Shown one piece after another: positions 17,231 to 28,900 of a stretch of 58,687 nucleotides of DNA; position 1 is the first letter of the stretch; every line of letters starts with the position of its first letter. Both the position numbers and the translations under genes were made by a program. The DNA comes from a virus. The stretch is from IMG/VR virus record IMGVR_UViG_3300021957_000041, positions 1 to 58,687 of that record; one strand, given 5' to 3'. Under the pieces are notes generated by a model that saw only the letters and a program-made list of their open reading frames with translations, had not been told where the DNA came from and did not search any database.

Positions 17231-17523
17231 TATATATTATTGATTCTATTGTATTCGGAAATTATTCTATTAATATCACGTGGAATTCTTATTTGCGAGC
17301 CTAATTTAGCATACATTGTACCTTTGATGTCGTTTGCATTAGCAATTATCCACCAATAATTTGGATTTCCGTAAAATCTATGTGCTAGGTGATCGAGTCG
17401 TGTTTTTTCTACCATCACAACAAAAGTATCTGTACTTTGTTTTCTAATAGCAGGAATAATGGAAGTTGAAACAATGGTGTTTCCATTTTCATCTTTTTTT
17501 GTTGGTATTGATTTGTATCTCAT
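17230..17523 (-). CDS. 53: Baseplate wedge protein with LysM-like domain (gp53-like)
   Basis: 97-aa protein whose core TRLDHLAHRFYGNPNYWWIIANANDI is the LysM-like motif of T4 gp53 and related baseplate proteins; the end GSQIRIPRDINRII completes the fold. T4 gp53 is larger (196 aa), so this is the minimal LysM version. In the virion it would connect baseplate wedges or the hub; the motif here is used for protein contacts in phage baseplates rather than peptidoglycan hydrolysis. It starts 11 nt after the 1796-aa gene and ends by sharing one base with the hub ATG, so expression is coupled to the baseplate cluster. Confidence 0.82.
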   Translation of the reverse strand: MRYKSIPTKKDENGNTIVSTSIIPAIRKQSTDTFVVMVEKTRLDHLAHRFYGNPNYWWIIANANDIKGTMYAKLGSQIRIPRDINRIISEYNRINNI

Positions 17524-17534
17524 AATAGTTTCGT

Positions 17535-20500
17535 TTAAAAATCAGCATATTCTTCTTCGTATTCTTTTCTCCACTGCTCCAACTCATTTGCTTCTCTAAC
17601 AGTTAACCACCACCTTGCAGTCCAAACTTGACGTCTTCCGTCCGATGAAGGATTTATTTTTATAATATGTTTAAATTTTTCTGCTATCTTTTTAACTGGT
17701 TCAGATGTGGGAATTAAATCTCGTGGTACTTTTAGTAACACTTCCATATCATAATTTGCGTTGTCTTCACTCATTGTTCTAATTGAAATATCAGCAGGCT
17801 GCGTACCAACTGGAATAGATTTACTTCGTCCAACCATTGCTTTATATTTAAATCCAGTAACAGGGTCTTTTACAATTGTAGGAACATCAATACTACTATC
17901 AGACGGACAATCTGATAATTTCTCATTATATCCTACTTTGGATTCACCTTTATATGTCTCGGTTGCATTCCATGTTCTTGATTTTTCTGCAATATATGCT
18001 TCTCGTTCATCACCTTCCAACGCATTTCCTTTATTCACAATAAAAGTATTTTCTTTCATATTCCACACATCAACTGCATCTGATTTTCCTTGGAAGTATA
18101 CCTTTTCACACTTCTTTTCACCTTTATCGTTTTCCTTCCAGTCTGACCTATTATACTCTCCATACTCTGAATATATTTTTGCTCCCAATTTTCTACAAGC
18201 AAGATACAATGAAACTTTTCTTTTCCATTTTGTTCCGGCATCAGATCTCTCTGCTGATCTGCGTTCAGATTCAGATAATGAACAATATTCTGCACTTGTT
18301 TTAAATTTTTCATCATTTGGTTTTGGGTAATCTGCACAATCTGGATCTACAACCGGAGTTGGTGTCGTAAATTTACTTCCTTTAACTTCAACCATGTGCT
18401 TACCGGCATCCGAACTTCTTGATACAGAACCATTTTTAATTTCTTGTGCAATTACACTTATTTCATAATAACCATCGTCAACCGATGCTTGAGGTGATGC
18501 TTCTGTTTTTTCGGAAAACTGTACAATTCCATAGTCTTTTAAAGTTTCTTTTGATGCCGATACACCGGTTATATTGCCGTTTGAATCATTTACGGTTTTA
18601 ATTGACCTAAGTGTTGATTTGTATCTATTTGCTCCTTGTATCGCAGACCACTTCCACATTGGACGAGAATTTTCAGTTGGAGAACTTGAGTGCGGTTCTG
18701 GTGTTTTTAATTTTTCATCAGGACTATCAGTTGTTTCACCTCCACCTTTTACATCTTTGGTAGTAGGACCACAAGTTACATCAAAATCATAACCACTTAA
18801 ACTATCTGCATTGAGCATAACAGGAATTCCACTTGTTGCTCCGTCTTTGATTTTAGTGATTGAATCTCCTTGATACATCCACTTCATTTGATTTTGTTCA
18901 TATACTGAAATTAAATACGACCCATCGAATGAAATTGATACTTTTTTAGCATCAGGACATGGATACGTTAAACTTCCTTTATCTTCTTTTGCCATGATGT
19001 ATGCCATTGTATCACCTATCCACAATTTTACATTTCTTTCAATTGCGGATTCCATTAATTGTCCAGATTTTAATCCTATGTCTCGTCCTTCTCCATCTTT
19101 TTCTCCTTCACTTCCGAGTTTATATGGACACTTTGGTGGTTTGGGTGGTACAGAACGTTTGTCAATTTTTACTTCGTGTGTTCCAAATGTTGACCAATCG
19201 AGTCCAGTACCTGATTTGTTTGGTACTCCTGCTTTTACTTTTATTGTATATAATCCCGTCTTTAAAGATTTAGGTGCTTTGAAATATGTTCGTTTGGTTA
19301 CAAAAGTTGCTCCTTCAAAAAATATTTCATATCTTTCAGCAGACGCAACAGCAGGCCATTTCCATGTGGGTTGTTTGTTTGGAGTTGGAGTTTCAGTCTT
19401 TGGTTTAGGTTCAGGAACTATTCCACGAGTTTCTCGTTCTGCACCAGGCACCGATCCTTTACCATCATCATTAAATTCTATTTTCTCAAGAACATGATCT
19501 TTTTTCCAAGGTAAAAAGTATTTTGATTTGTCTGACGATTTGTTGGAGAAATACACACCTTGACCAAGAACATCTTCATCATCCTTTTCCAATATTTCAT
19601 TTACGTCTTCGAGTCTTCGTTCTGCGGTTGCAAGTGATGCTTCAATTTGATTTAAATCATTATTTTTAAATTGAAGTTGATTAACTACAGTGAGTCGTCC
19701 TACATTTGCTCGTTTTCTAAATTCAAAATCTGCTTCTTTTTGTGCTTCTTTAGATGTACCTTTTAATAAAACCAAATAATTTTCTATTTGAATTTGAGTT
19801 GCGTCTAAATTATATTTCTCTGATATAATTGCTTGATACTTCATATCCTGCATTCTATCAATTACCAATTGTTTTTGGTCTCCTTTCCAATCACCCACTA
19901 TAAAATCTTTGTAGTTTGCGACAGGTAAATTTTTATCTCTCATTTGTGCATGAAGAGTTTCTACCTTAACTTTTTTCTGTTTTAAATCCTCTATGTGTTC
20001 GTTTAAAAATCTTGATTCACTTTTTCCTAGTTTTTTTGCTTTTTGTGCATCATTTTGTGTATCAGTTCCGTCTCCCCCCATTCCTTCAATTTCTCTTCGT
20101 TGGCCGAGTTTATATTCAGTTCCATTTAATTTAAACAATTGGTCAAATATATGATCTGCGGCTTTATCTTCCAAATATTTATCGGTTCCTGTACCAGATA
20201 GTTTTCTTTTTGTTTTACTAACCGTAGCAAAAAATCCAAGTTTCAATTCAGCATATTTTTTTCCATCACCTAAATTTAACTGATCAGATACATCTGGATT
20301 TACTTCGTAATTAACATACTCAGGGTTTCCACTTGGAAATACTTTGACCCCCTTGATTAGTTTTTCACGATCTTCTTCATATGGTACATAATAAATTTTA
20401 TCTGTATCTACTGGCGTTCCTTTGTGTTCATCACTTGTTAAATCTTTAAATGACCACAATTTATCGTTATCCCCCCATAAAGGAACCGTTAATGCTCTAC

Positions 20501-22925
20501 CCACAAAGTCTGATAATAATGCTTTAACTGCACTTATATTTTTGTAGTTTGATTCAGTTATAGTATTTGTTCCTTTTGTGTTTAACTTTATTTTAAATCC
20601 AGAAGTTACATCCACATATATTATAGGTTGCCAGTGTCCTGCTATCTCACGTATGTCTTGAACATCATCAGGTGTACAATTTATTTTAAATGATGTCTTG
20701 TGTTCACCCGGTACTGCCTGACCCGCATAACTACTTGGATTTCCGTTGTCGTCAAATTCTATGACAACTGCACCATTTGAACTAGAAACGTGTCTTATTT
20801 TAGATAATGGTGGATTTTCTTTTCCACTTGCATCTTTTAATGTATAAGGTCCTCCCCCAATTTTCCCTTTACCCATTTTCTTTGCTAAATAGTCTCCTAT
20901 ATCTTTTATCCAATAATTTAGATTTCGTTTTTTAAGTTTAATCAAAGTAGATGCTTCTTTTGCTTCAACAGATTCTTTTTGAGATTTTTCATATCCAATC
21001 AAACGACCATCATCATCTTTCTCACCAACTCCTCCGATTGGATAAGGACACTTTGCTGGTTTTTCTATGTCTTCTTCTTCTTCGGGTTCTTCTGCGAAGT
21101 TTTTGTTATATACACATCTAAGTCCGTCTGGAACCTTAGTATCACCGACACTATCAACACACCCATCATCACCCCATTTACAACTTGCGGTTTCTGGATT
21201 TTTTTCCATTAATTTGGCAATTTCTTTACACGCACAATCTTTCCACTCCTCAATTTCACCTTTGATTCGTTCTGATTCTTTTGTTTTTAAATTTCCCGTT
21301 GCTTTGCTACGATAATATGCAGACGGAGGATATGTAGTACAAACAGGATTACGCATACCCTCAAATGGATCAGGAATAATTCCTTTTGGGTCAGCATCTT
21401 TTTCTGCTTCTTCTCGTTTTTGTCGTTCTAATTCTTGACGTTTTTGTACTCCTGGATTTGGATGAATTAAATTATACCTGAATCCTTTATCAGGATCACC
21501 GTATCTATCGTTTTCCAAATTCTCTTTATTCGGTTTATCTTCACTTATATAATGACCAAAATGACGATTGTTTGTTTTGGGTAATCGTTTTTCCAAAAAG
21601 TTAAACGAAATACTAATTTGTGCCATATTAGGAAACTGACCAACTAGAATTTCATCTTCCTTTTTAGTTGTAAAAGTTCCATTTAAATATTCATAATTAT
21701 TTTTTCTATTTTCATCGTCTGATGTAAGTTCCCATGATGCCTCGGGGGGAATGTTCATAGAAACAGAAGTTAACACAACAGGTTGTTCATCGTACATATC
21801 ACCCACTTTTAATTTTAAAAACGGAGGAATTATAAAGTTAGTGTTAGACGGAGATGCAAGTAGTATATCATTATTCGTTGCACCGGTTGTATATCCAGCA
21901 GGTTTTGTTAATCCAACTAAATAGTTTAATCTTTGCCACATTGGGTGTAACTCTTTTAAACTAAAACAAACTGTTGTAAAATCAATACTAACCGTTCTTG
22001 CGAATCCTGTGTATATTTGCACATTATCAGCACGACCTAAATATCTAATTTGTTGCCACTCCGCATCCGATTGATCACTTATACTGTTTATGTAAGATCT
22101 AAATGGAAGATATTTTTTGTTTACAATATCATGTAAGATAAATGGAATGAAATCCCAATCTCTATATAGTTGCTGATCACCTATTAGTTTTTCTCCATCA
22201 TCTTGTTGTGCTACTTTATCAGGTAAAGTATACAACTTATTATATTCATCGTGCTTTACAGTTGGACCAGATTTATAGTTTGGAATCTTTTTCTTTGGCA
22301 AAAACTTGGGATTGTCTTTGTATCTATCCTCGTATCTTTTTGATGCGTTTGCTTCGTACTTTGACTGAGACTCATGTCCTTTTGTTAAAAATGGTTTTAC
22401 TTGATCCGGTTTATCCAAAGCATACGCATCTATAACCTCTTTTCGTTTGGTATCGTTTATCATACCCACCGAATTCATTCCATTTGCTCGCATAGATGCT
22501 TCTAAATTATTTTTATATTCATCGTGCTGACTATGCGTTTGAGTTGCATATGTATTTTTTAAAGGTTGAATCGTTTTATCTGATTTATCTTTTTTATTTG
22601 AACTCGGTGATAAATTTGGATAACGCAACAATCTTTGTATTTGCTCTGAATCTTCTTTTTCGTATCTAGTTATATCTCGTCCATACCAATTCAATATCAT
22701 TTGATCTTTTTCGGTATCTAGATAATGTGACCACCTTGGTTTGTCTTCAACTCTTGTAGGTGTCCAATAAATTGTTCCAACATCACGATATATTTGCTCG
22801 GTATCTTTTCCTAAATACAAACGATCAGATGCAGTTCTAAATGGAGTATATTTAAAACCAGCACCACCTTTGAAATCTCCGATACCCCGTTTGGAGTTCC
22901 TAGAACTATTGTGTACATTTTCCAT
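17535..22925 (-). CDS. Giant baseplate / tail-tube initiator protein with repeated beta modules, 1796 aa
   Basis: Residues about 245-470 (DWDFIPFILHDIVNKKYLPF, RADNVQIYTGFARTVSIDF, LHPMWQRLNYLVGL, QFPNMAQISISFNFLEKRLP) match the tail-tube-initiator fold of contractile tails, the role of T4 gp48/gp54. What follows is unlike T4: two Cys-containing modules opening CPYPIGGVGEKDDDGR (about 625) and CPYKLGSEGEKDGEGR (about 1265), and two fibronectin-III-like modules opening PTWKWPAVASAERYEI (about 1185) and PMWKWSAIQGANRYKS (about 1420). A charged, probably helical stretch covers residues 930-1130. The N-terminal 240 residues are polar and low in structure. It lies between the tape measure (5-nt gap) and gp53, as expected for a baseplate gene. 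The added modules may decorate the baseplate exterior. Confidence 0.72.
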   Translation of the reverse strand: MENVHNSSRNSKRGIGDFKGGAGFKYTPFRTASDRLYLGKDTEQIYRDVGTIYWTPTRVEDKPRWSHYLDTEKDQMILNWYGRDITRYEKEDSEQIQRLLRYPNLSPSSNKKDKSDKTIQPLKNTYATQTHSQHDEYKNNLEASMRANGMNSVGMINDTKRKEVIDAYALDKPDQVKPFLTKGHESQSKYEANASKRYEDRYKDNPKFLPKKKIPNYKSGPTVKHDEYNKLYTLPDKVAQQDDGEKLIGDQQLYRDWDFIPFILHDIVNKKYLPFRSYINSISDQSDAEWQQIRYLGRADNVQIYTGFARTVSIDFTTVCFSLKELHPMWQRLNYLVGLTKPAGYTTGATNNDILLASPSNTNFIIPPFLKLKVGDMYDEQPVVLTSVSMNIPPEASWELTSDDENRKNNYEYLNGTFTTKKEDEILVGQFPNMAQISISFNFLEKRLPKTNNRHFGHYISEDKPNKENLENDRYGDPDKGFRYNLIHPNPGVQKRQELERQKREEAEKDADPKGIIPDPFEGMRNPVCTTYPPSAYYRSKATGNLKTKESERIKGEIEEWKDCACKEIAKLMEKNPETASCKWGDDGCVDSVGDTKVPDGLRCVYNKNFAEEPEEEEDIEKPAKCPYPIGGVGEKDDDGRLIGYEKSQKESVEAKEASTLIKLKKRNLNYWIKDIGDYLAKKMGKGKIGGGPYTLKDASGKENPPLSKIRHVSSSNGAVVIEFDDNGNPSSYAGQAVPGEHKTSFKINCTPDDVQDIREIAGHWQPIIYVDVTSGFKIKLNTKGTNTITESNYKNISAVKALLSDFVGRALTVPLWGDNDKLWSFKDLTSDEHKGTPVDTDKIYYVPYEEDREKLIKGVKVFPSGNPEYVNYEVNPDVSDQLNLGDGKKYAELKLGFFATVSKTKRKLSGTGTDKYLEDKAADHIFDQLFKLNGTEYKLGQRREIEGMGGDGTDTQNDAQKAKKLGKSESRFLNEHIEDLKQKKVKVETLHAQMRDKNLPVANYKDFIVGDWKGDQKQLVIDRMQDMKYQAIISEKYNLDATQIQIENYLVLLKGTSKEAQKEADFEFRKRANVGRLTVVNQLQFKNNDLNQIEASLATAERRLEDVNEILEKDDEDVLGQGVYFSNKSSDKSKYFLPWKKDHVLEKIEFNDDGKGSVPGAERETRGIVPEPKPKTETPTPNKQPTWKWPAVASAERYEIFFEGATFVTKRTYFKAPKSLKTGLYTIKVKAGVPNKSGTGLDWSTFGTHEVKIDKRSVPPKPPKCPYKLGSEGEKDGEGRDIGLKSGQLMESAIERNVKLWIGDTMAYIMAKEDKGSLTYPCPDAKKVSISFDGSYLISVYEQNQMKWMYQGDSITKIKDGATSGIPVMLNADSLSGYDFDVTCGPTTKDVKGGGETTDSPDEKLKTPEPHSSSPTENSRPMWKWSAIQGANRYKSTLRSIKTVNDSNGNITGVSASKETLKDYGIVQFSEKTEASPQASVDDGYYEISVIAQEIKNGSVSRSSDAGKHMVEVKGSKFTTPTPVVDPDCADYPKPNDEKFKTSAEYCSLSESERRSAERSDAGTKWKRKVSLYLACRKLGAKIYSEYGEYNRSDWKENDKGEKKCEKVYFQGKSDAVDVWNMKENTFIVNKGNALEGDEREAYIAEKSRTWNATETYKGESKVGYNEKLSDCPSDSSIDVPTIVKDPVTGFKYKAMVGRSKSIPVGTQPADISIRTMSEDNANYDMEVLLKVPRDLIPTSEPVKKIAEKFKHIIKINPSSDGRRQVWTARWWLTVREANELEQWRKEYEEEYADF

Positions 22926-22930
22926 ATAAC

Positions 22931-25900
22931 TTATTGATCATTTACAGATGCAACTGCTCTTGATACCTTTCTTCCGTCCATATTAACTGCAATACCACCT
23001 TTACGCATAAGTAAAATTAGTTCATCAAGTTTCTTGACGACTTGTGTGTTATTTTCTTTTTTATCTGCTTCTGCGGTTACTCCATTGTTTGTATCTACTA
23101 TTTTTGCAATTTCTTCAACAAAAATATTGTGTCCTTTTACGGATATGGTATCCAACCCACTAAGTTCAATGTTTGTACCAAATGATTCACCCGAATCTGG
23201 TTTTGTTCCCACCAACCCTTCGTCTGGTAAAATATTTTTTGCAAAATCTTCAGTTTTTGCAAACACGGTATTGGTTGTTTGAGATTCAATTTGTTGAATT
23301 TGATCATTGATTGGTTCAACCGTGTCAATTGTAAATTGAGGTTGCTCTGTGGTTGGTAACTGCAACGGTTGCATCAATGGAATTGTTGAAGTAGAATCAA
23401 CTATATCATAACTAGGTAATATTTGTGGGTCAATCACAGGAACTGATGGAATTGTTGGTTCTACATCAACAGTTTGAATTTTGTTTTGAACGAGTCTACC
23501 GTCATCCACAAGAAATTGTTTCCGTGCGGCTATTGCTTCATTAAGAAATTCACTATCTGTTGTTGCTCCTGTTTTTATTGCATGATCAGTTATCTTAATT
23601 CTTTCGGATACCGAACTCGTTAGTTTATCCGATAAGTCTTTTATAGTTACATCATAGTATTCACTAACATCACTTGTACCATCATCGTGTGTAGTAATTT
23701 TTGTACCCGTATCGGTATTCATACCCACAAGTTGTCCTTCGGCATAAAGTTTTCCTTGTATTTTTTTGTTGAGCAAACCGGACATGATTTGATCCATCCA
23801 ACTAGATGCTTGAACTACTTGTTCCACCTGCATAGATGATGTAAAATCATCTTTAATTAGACCTTTCTCACTATGTGATTTCGTTTCAAGATTGTCACGT
23901 GCTGACATGATTCCCAAGTCACCTAAGAAATTTTTTGTATTTGTCTCATTTACACCCATTGTTCTCATATGGGCTTCCATAGAGTGATCTTCGTCCACAT
24001 TGAAGTATTTGTTTTTAGCATAATCCGAGAGTTTATCTTTTATGCTCTCTGGCATATATTTGTTGTACATATTACCCAAAAACTCAAATACAGGCTGTAC
24101 CGTATCCGTCATTTTTTTCTCATCTTTGAGTTTTTTATTTTCAAGAATACTGATTTCAGGTTGTTCATCTGGAACAGGTAAAGTTGGTTGTATTGGAATG
24201 GTAGAGGTTGAATCTACAATATCTGGTGTAGGTATAACTTCTTGAGGTGCACCAAAGAGTTTTGCTTCTTTTTCATTTAACATTTTTATTATCAACTCAT
24301 TGGTCTGATGTGATACATCACCAAGTTCAAGTTTCTTACCAAGTTTTGCTTCCAAATCATCTCTTGTTTTTATATTTAAGTCGGTATAACTTTCACCCAA
24401 TACATCTGCAATTTTGAGTTGGTCTGGTGGTTGTACAACACCCCCTTGACGAGATACTTCATGTAACATTTTTCTAATATCACCAATTTTATGAAACTCA
24501 AATTCATCGTTTGAAAATTTCATACTTTGTGCAGATTGCTCTTGGGATTTCTTTTCTTCTGCTTTCTCAATTTCTATTTCACTCATCATTGTTTGCATAT
24601 AAGCATTTTCTGCTTTGAATTTATTTACATTCAACCCACTACCACCTGGTTTTTTGCCATCGTTTATTAATTGCTTATTTAACTCAATGTAAGATTTCAA
24701 TGTTTCCATATAACCATCAAGTGATTTAGAACCGGTTTTATCCATTGATTCAATTAAATTTGTTTTAAATGTTTCATAATCACCAAGACCAAAATTTGTT
24801 TCTTTTGCTTGTGTTTTTGTTTCAACTGGATTTGAAAATACATCAGCAAGTGATTTAGTTCCGGTTTCGGTTGTTTCTTGAGTCGGTGTATCTGATGGTT
24901 TCTGTGCAAATACGTCTGCTAATGATGGACTTTCTGTCACCATAAATTTAGGTGGAAGTGTTCCTTCGGTTACATTTCCTTCTAAGAATGGATCACTTGG
25001 TGGTAATGCTCGTGGTGGTATTTTTATAGGTGTTTGTACTCCACCTAAATTAATATTTTGCAAACCACCTAATTTATTTACATCAAGTTTATCAACTACA
25101 TCGCACAACATATATAACTCACTTGTAATTGCACTTAATGCTTCCACCGCAGGATCCTGTATTCCAGCAAATGCATTTAAAGCATCAACGACACCTGATG
25201 TGAATGTTTGTAATTTACTTACATTTTCAGTATTGATACTATTTGAAATTTCTGTCAATTGTTTTAATTCACCCACTATACTCACACCACTTACACTTGC
25301 AAGTTTGCCCATACTTTCAACAAACTTTGGAAATGATGAACCAGCATCTTTGAAAAATTCTTTTATTTTATCTGCTTCACCATCGTTTACATAGTCCGCA
25401 AATTCCTCTATTCCATTTCCTAAATCTTTTAGAATGGTATCCATATCCTTTGGAAGTTTTATTTGCGAAAATGCAGTTAAAAATGGAAGCATACTTGCTT
25501 GGATATTTGCAAGGTGTGGTAATGCGGTTAAATCAATAGGAGCAAGTTCATCAAAGAATTGATATATTCCATCTCCTATATTATTTAAAATAGAACTTAA
25601 ATCATCTGTTGGTATTTGTGTTGCAGATAGTGCACTTATGAATGGAAGCATTCCTGCTTGTATATCAACCAAAGCAGGAAGTGCAGTCAAATCAATAGGA
25701 GCAAGTTCATCGAAGAATTGGTATATTCCGTCTCCAGTATTATTTAGTATGCTACTAATATCTTCGGAAATTGCACCCAATGGAAGTGTAGATATAGACG
25801 TAATAAACGGTTGTAGTCCTACCTGTATTTGAGGTAGTAGTTTAACAGTTTGTGACTCAACATCCTCAAGTCCACTAAAGAAATAATCAAGTCCGTCACC

Positions 25901-28900
25901 TACATTTTCAAGAACATCTGCGATGTTACTTGGTATACTATCAAGTCCTACAAATCCTGTTGTCAATGAACCAATCCCATCTCCAACCAACGGTAACTCT
26001 TTTAGTTTAGAAGCATTAATTTCCTTAATAGAATCAAAAAAGTCTTCAAGTGCATCTGCAACACCACCAAGTTTTCTTGCGTCACTTACATTTAGTTTAG
26101 GTAACGAACGAGTCATGCCACCCAATAATCTACTTATACCAACGGCTGCTTTATCCATTATTGAAACAGATGCTGGTTTTAGTTTATCAAATGACTCAAA
26201 TATTTCAGTCAATCCATCAGATGCCATTGATGCTTTGTCTCCAAAATCTTCAGTCACATTACTTAAAAATCCACCCAAGTTTAAATTACTTAATAATTGA
26301 AGTGCTTCTACATTTAAATCAACAGAACTTAGTTTGTCCATAAATCCCATCAATTGATCTATTGGGTCTTGTGGAACATCCGCACCAAAGAATCCTGCGA
26401 TTGAGTTTCCAACTGCACCTACTGCGTTTCCTATTCCAACCGATGCCTGCGCCGCACCAAACGATGCCAATGCTTGACCGAATATAAATAATGCAGAGGC
26501 AGCTGCTTCTAAAGTAGTGGACATACCCGCAAGACGATCAAATGAATTTAACAGAAAGTCTACTTTATCAGCAACCAAAATTATTGATTCAGATTCTTTG
26601 GCAAAGTCTAATATTTTTTGAAGTGGAGATTTATTTAATTCCTCTGTATCTGCACCGAATACACCAGCAACTGCATTTCCCATTGCACCTAGTGCATTTC
26701 CAGCACCTTCCGCAGCCTTTCCTACTCCAGCACCTACTCCAAATCCAGCAAGGGCTGCTCCAACTGTGGTAATACCACCCGCAACTGCAACTAAGTTGAC
26801 TGCATCAATTTCACTTAATCGTGTAATATCATCTACCATTGCAGTAATTGCACCTGATACTGAACCTATCACCGTTGCAATTCCTTCTGCTATACTTGTT
26901 ATTATTCCTGATATAGCACCACCTATTGCAGTAATTGCTCCGACAATAGCATCTCCCATTGCAGTAATAATTCCAGATAAAGATTCAACAACTCCTATTA
27001 TTACACCACCTACTATTTTCGCAAAACTTACAAGTCCATCAATTACCAATTTCAACGCACCTACCATTATAGATGCAAAACCTAAAAATATTTTTCCAAA
27101 TTCTTCCAATGCAGGTGCGGCCAAGTTTAATGCGGCCGCAAGTGGAATCAACGACAAACCAAGTAATGCCAATACTCCAGCACCTATTGCAACAGGTACT
27201 GCGATAATACTCAGTCCAAACGCAGCCGCAGCCAATACACCAAGTGCAACTCCTCCAAACATTACATCTTTCCAAGATACATCACCAAACATTTGAAATG
27301 CAATTGCAGCCGGTACAAGTGCAACTCCAAGTAAAGCAATTGCAGCCGCACCTTTAATCATAGACATACTTCCTTTTTCAAGTGCTTTAGCAGCCAATAC
27401 CAAAGCACCAAGAGCAATAAATCCAGGCCAAGCATTTTTCCAATTTACTTTTCCAAATTCTTGAAATGCCTTTGCAGTTACCCATAACGCACCTGCAAGT
27501 ATTACCAAAGCCGCAGCTGCTTGAATTAATTTTTTGGTATTTAGTTTGTTAAATCTTTCTATTAATCCAGGACCTTGACTTCCTTTTTCTGATTTTGACA
27601 ACTTACTTGATGCATCGGCAGCTTTATCTGATGCCGATGATGCAATATCTTTTGCTTTGTCTGCAACTTTCTCTGCTGTTTTACTAAATGGATTGAAAAA
27701 GTTTACTACGTTTTTTGCCATTCCAGCAAGTCCACCTAAAAATGACTTTAATGGTTTAAATAATAAAAATGCTCCAGCAAGAGTAGAAGCAATAGTAATT
27801 ATAGTTGATTCTGTATCTTTAAATAAATCAGATAATATACTTACTTTGTCATTCATTCCCCCAAGTTCATCTGAAGAATCTGTAAATAAACTATGAATCC
27901 ATTCCACGATTCCGGCGATCACTGTAAATGGTGTAACTAAAACCTTTGCAAGAAACGATATTATGTGAAATGCAGGAACCAACAGTTTCGTCATTGAAAC
28001 AAATGTTGGCATTAAACTTTCAACGACAGGTGCCAATGCCATTTTTAAGTCTAACATTGCTTTGTTTATTCTATCTTGAATTCTTTTTTGATTTTCAAGT
28101 TCTTTATTTTTTTGTATTTCGTCTTTTAATTGTTCAAGTGCAGATTTCTTTGTTTCTTTAATTTCACCTTTCATTAAAGCAAGTCTTTTTGCGGCGTCTT
28201 TGTTTCCTTGATCCTTCAAAATCTGCAAATTTTTCTCCGTTTCTAAACGTTGTGCTTCGTTTTTCTCTAAATTATACAATGTACTCAATTCAACACCCAT
28301 CGCATCTGCTAGCGCATTTTGTTGCCAACGATTCATTTTACGAATTCCACCTTGTTGTTTTAAAATTTTAAGTTGCTCTTTTGCCATATCTTCGGCTTCA
28401 CCCTCCATTGCAAGTTGACGCAAACGATTTAAATTAATATTCCGACCTAGCATTGTGCTTGCAGTCATTTGAGCATTTATGCTACTTTCAAAATCCAAAA
28501 GACGGTCAGCCGCACCTGCCATTTCATCTAATGTTGTTCCCATTTTTCTTGCTTCAACAGCTGCTTTTGCTAAATTTTTTGCCGACCCATTTGAAAACAA
28601 GAGTGCGGATTCACTTGCATTTGCTACATCATCCATAATTTTGGCAAAACTTACTCCATATTTGTTTGCAAGTTTCTGCATATGCATAATATTTTTGGTA
28701 GCATCAGATGCAGTTTTAGCACCCATCTTCATCATCGTATCAATTGCTTTTGCACTTGTTCCAGCTGCAATTCCGAATGCTTTATTTAATAATGCAACTT
28801 CGGTAACGGTATCTTTTTGAATAAAGTTGTGACTTGAAAATACATCACCAAGTTCCATAGCTGCTTCTTTGGCATCTTCAAGTTCTACACCAAATAAAAT

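Noticed and set aside
17761-18330. Plus-strand 189-aa open frame inside the initiator gene
   Set aside because: Antisense to a well-supported coding region with typical family motifs; no independent evidence.
13577-22925. A fused lysozyme or peptidoglycan hydrolase in the baseplate proteins
   Set aside because: No lysozyme, amidase or NlpC/P60 motif could be recognised by reading; the LysM-like gp53 protein is a structural fold here.
26766-27296. Plus-strand 176-aa Pro/Ala/Ile-rich open frame
   Set aside because: Antisense of the hydrophobic tape measure segment; composition is a reflection of Ala/Gly/Ile codons.
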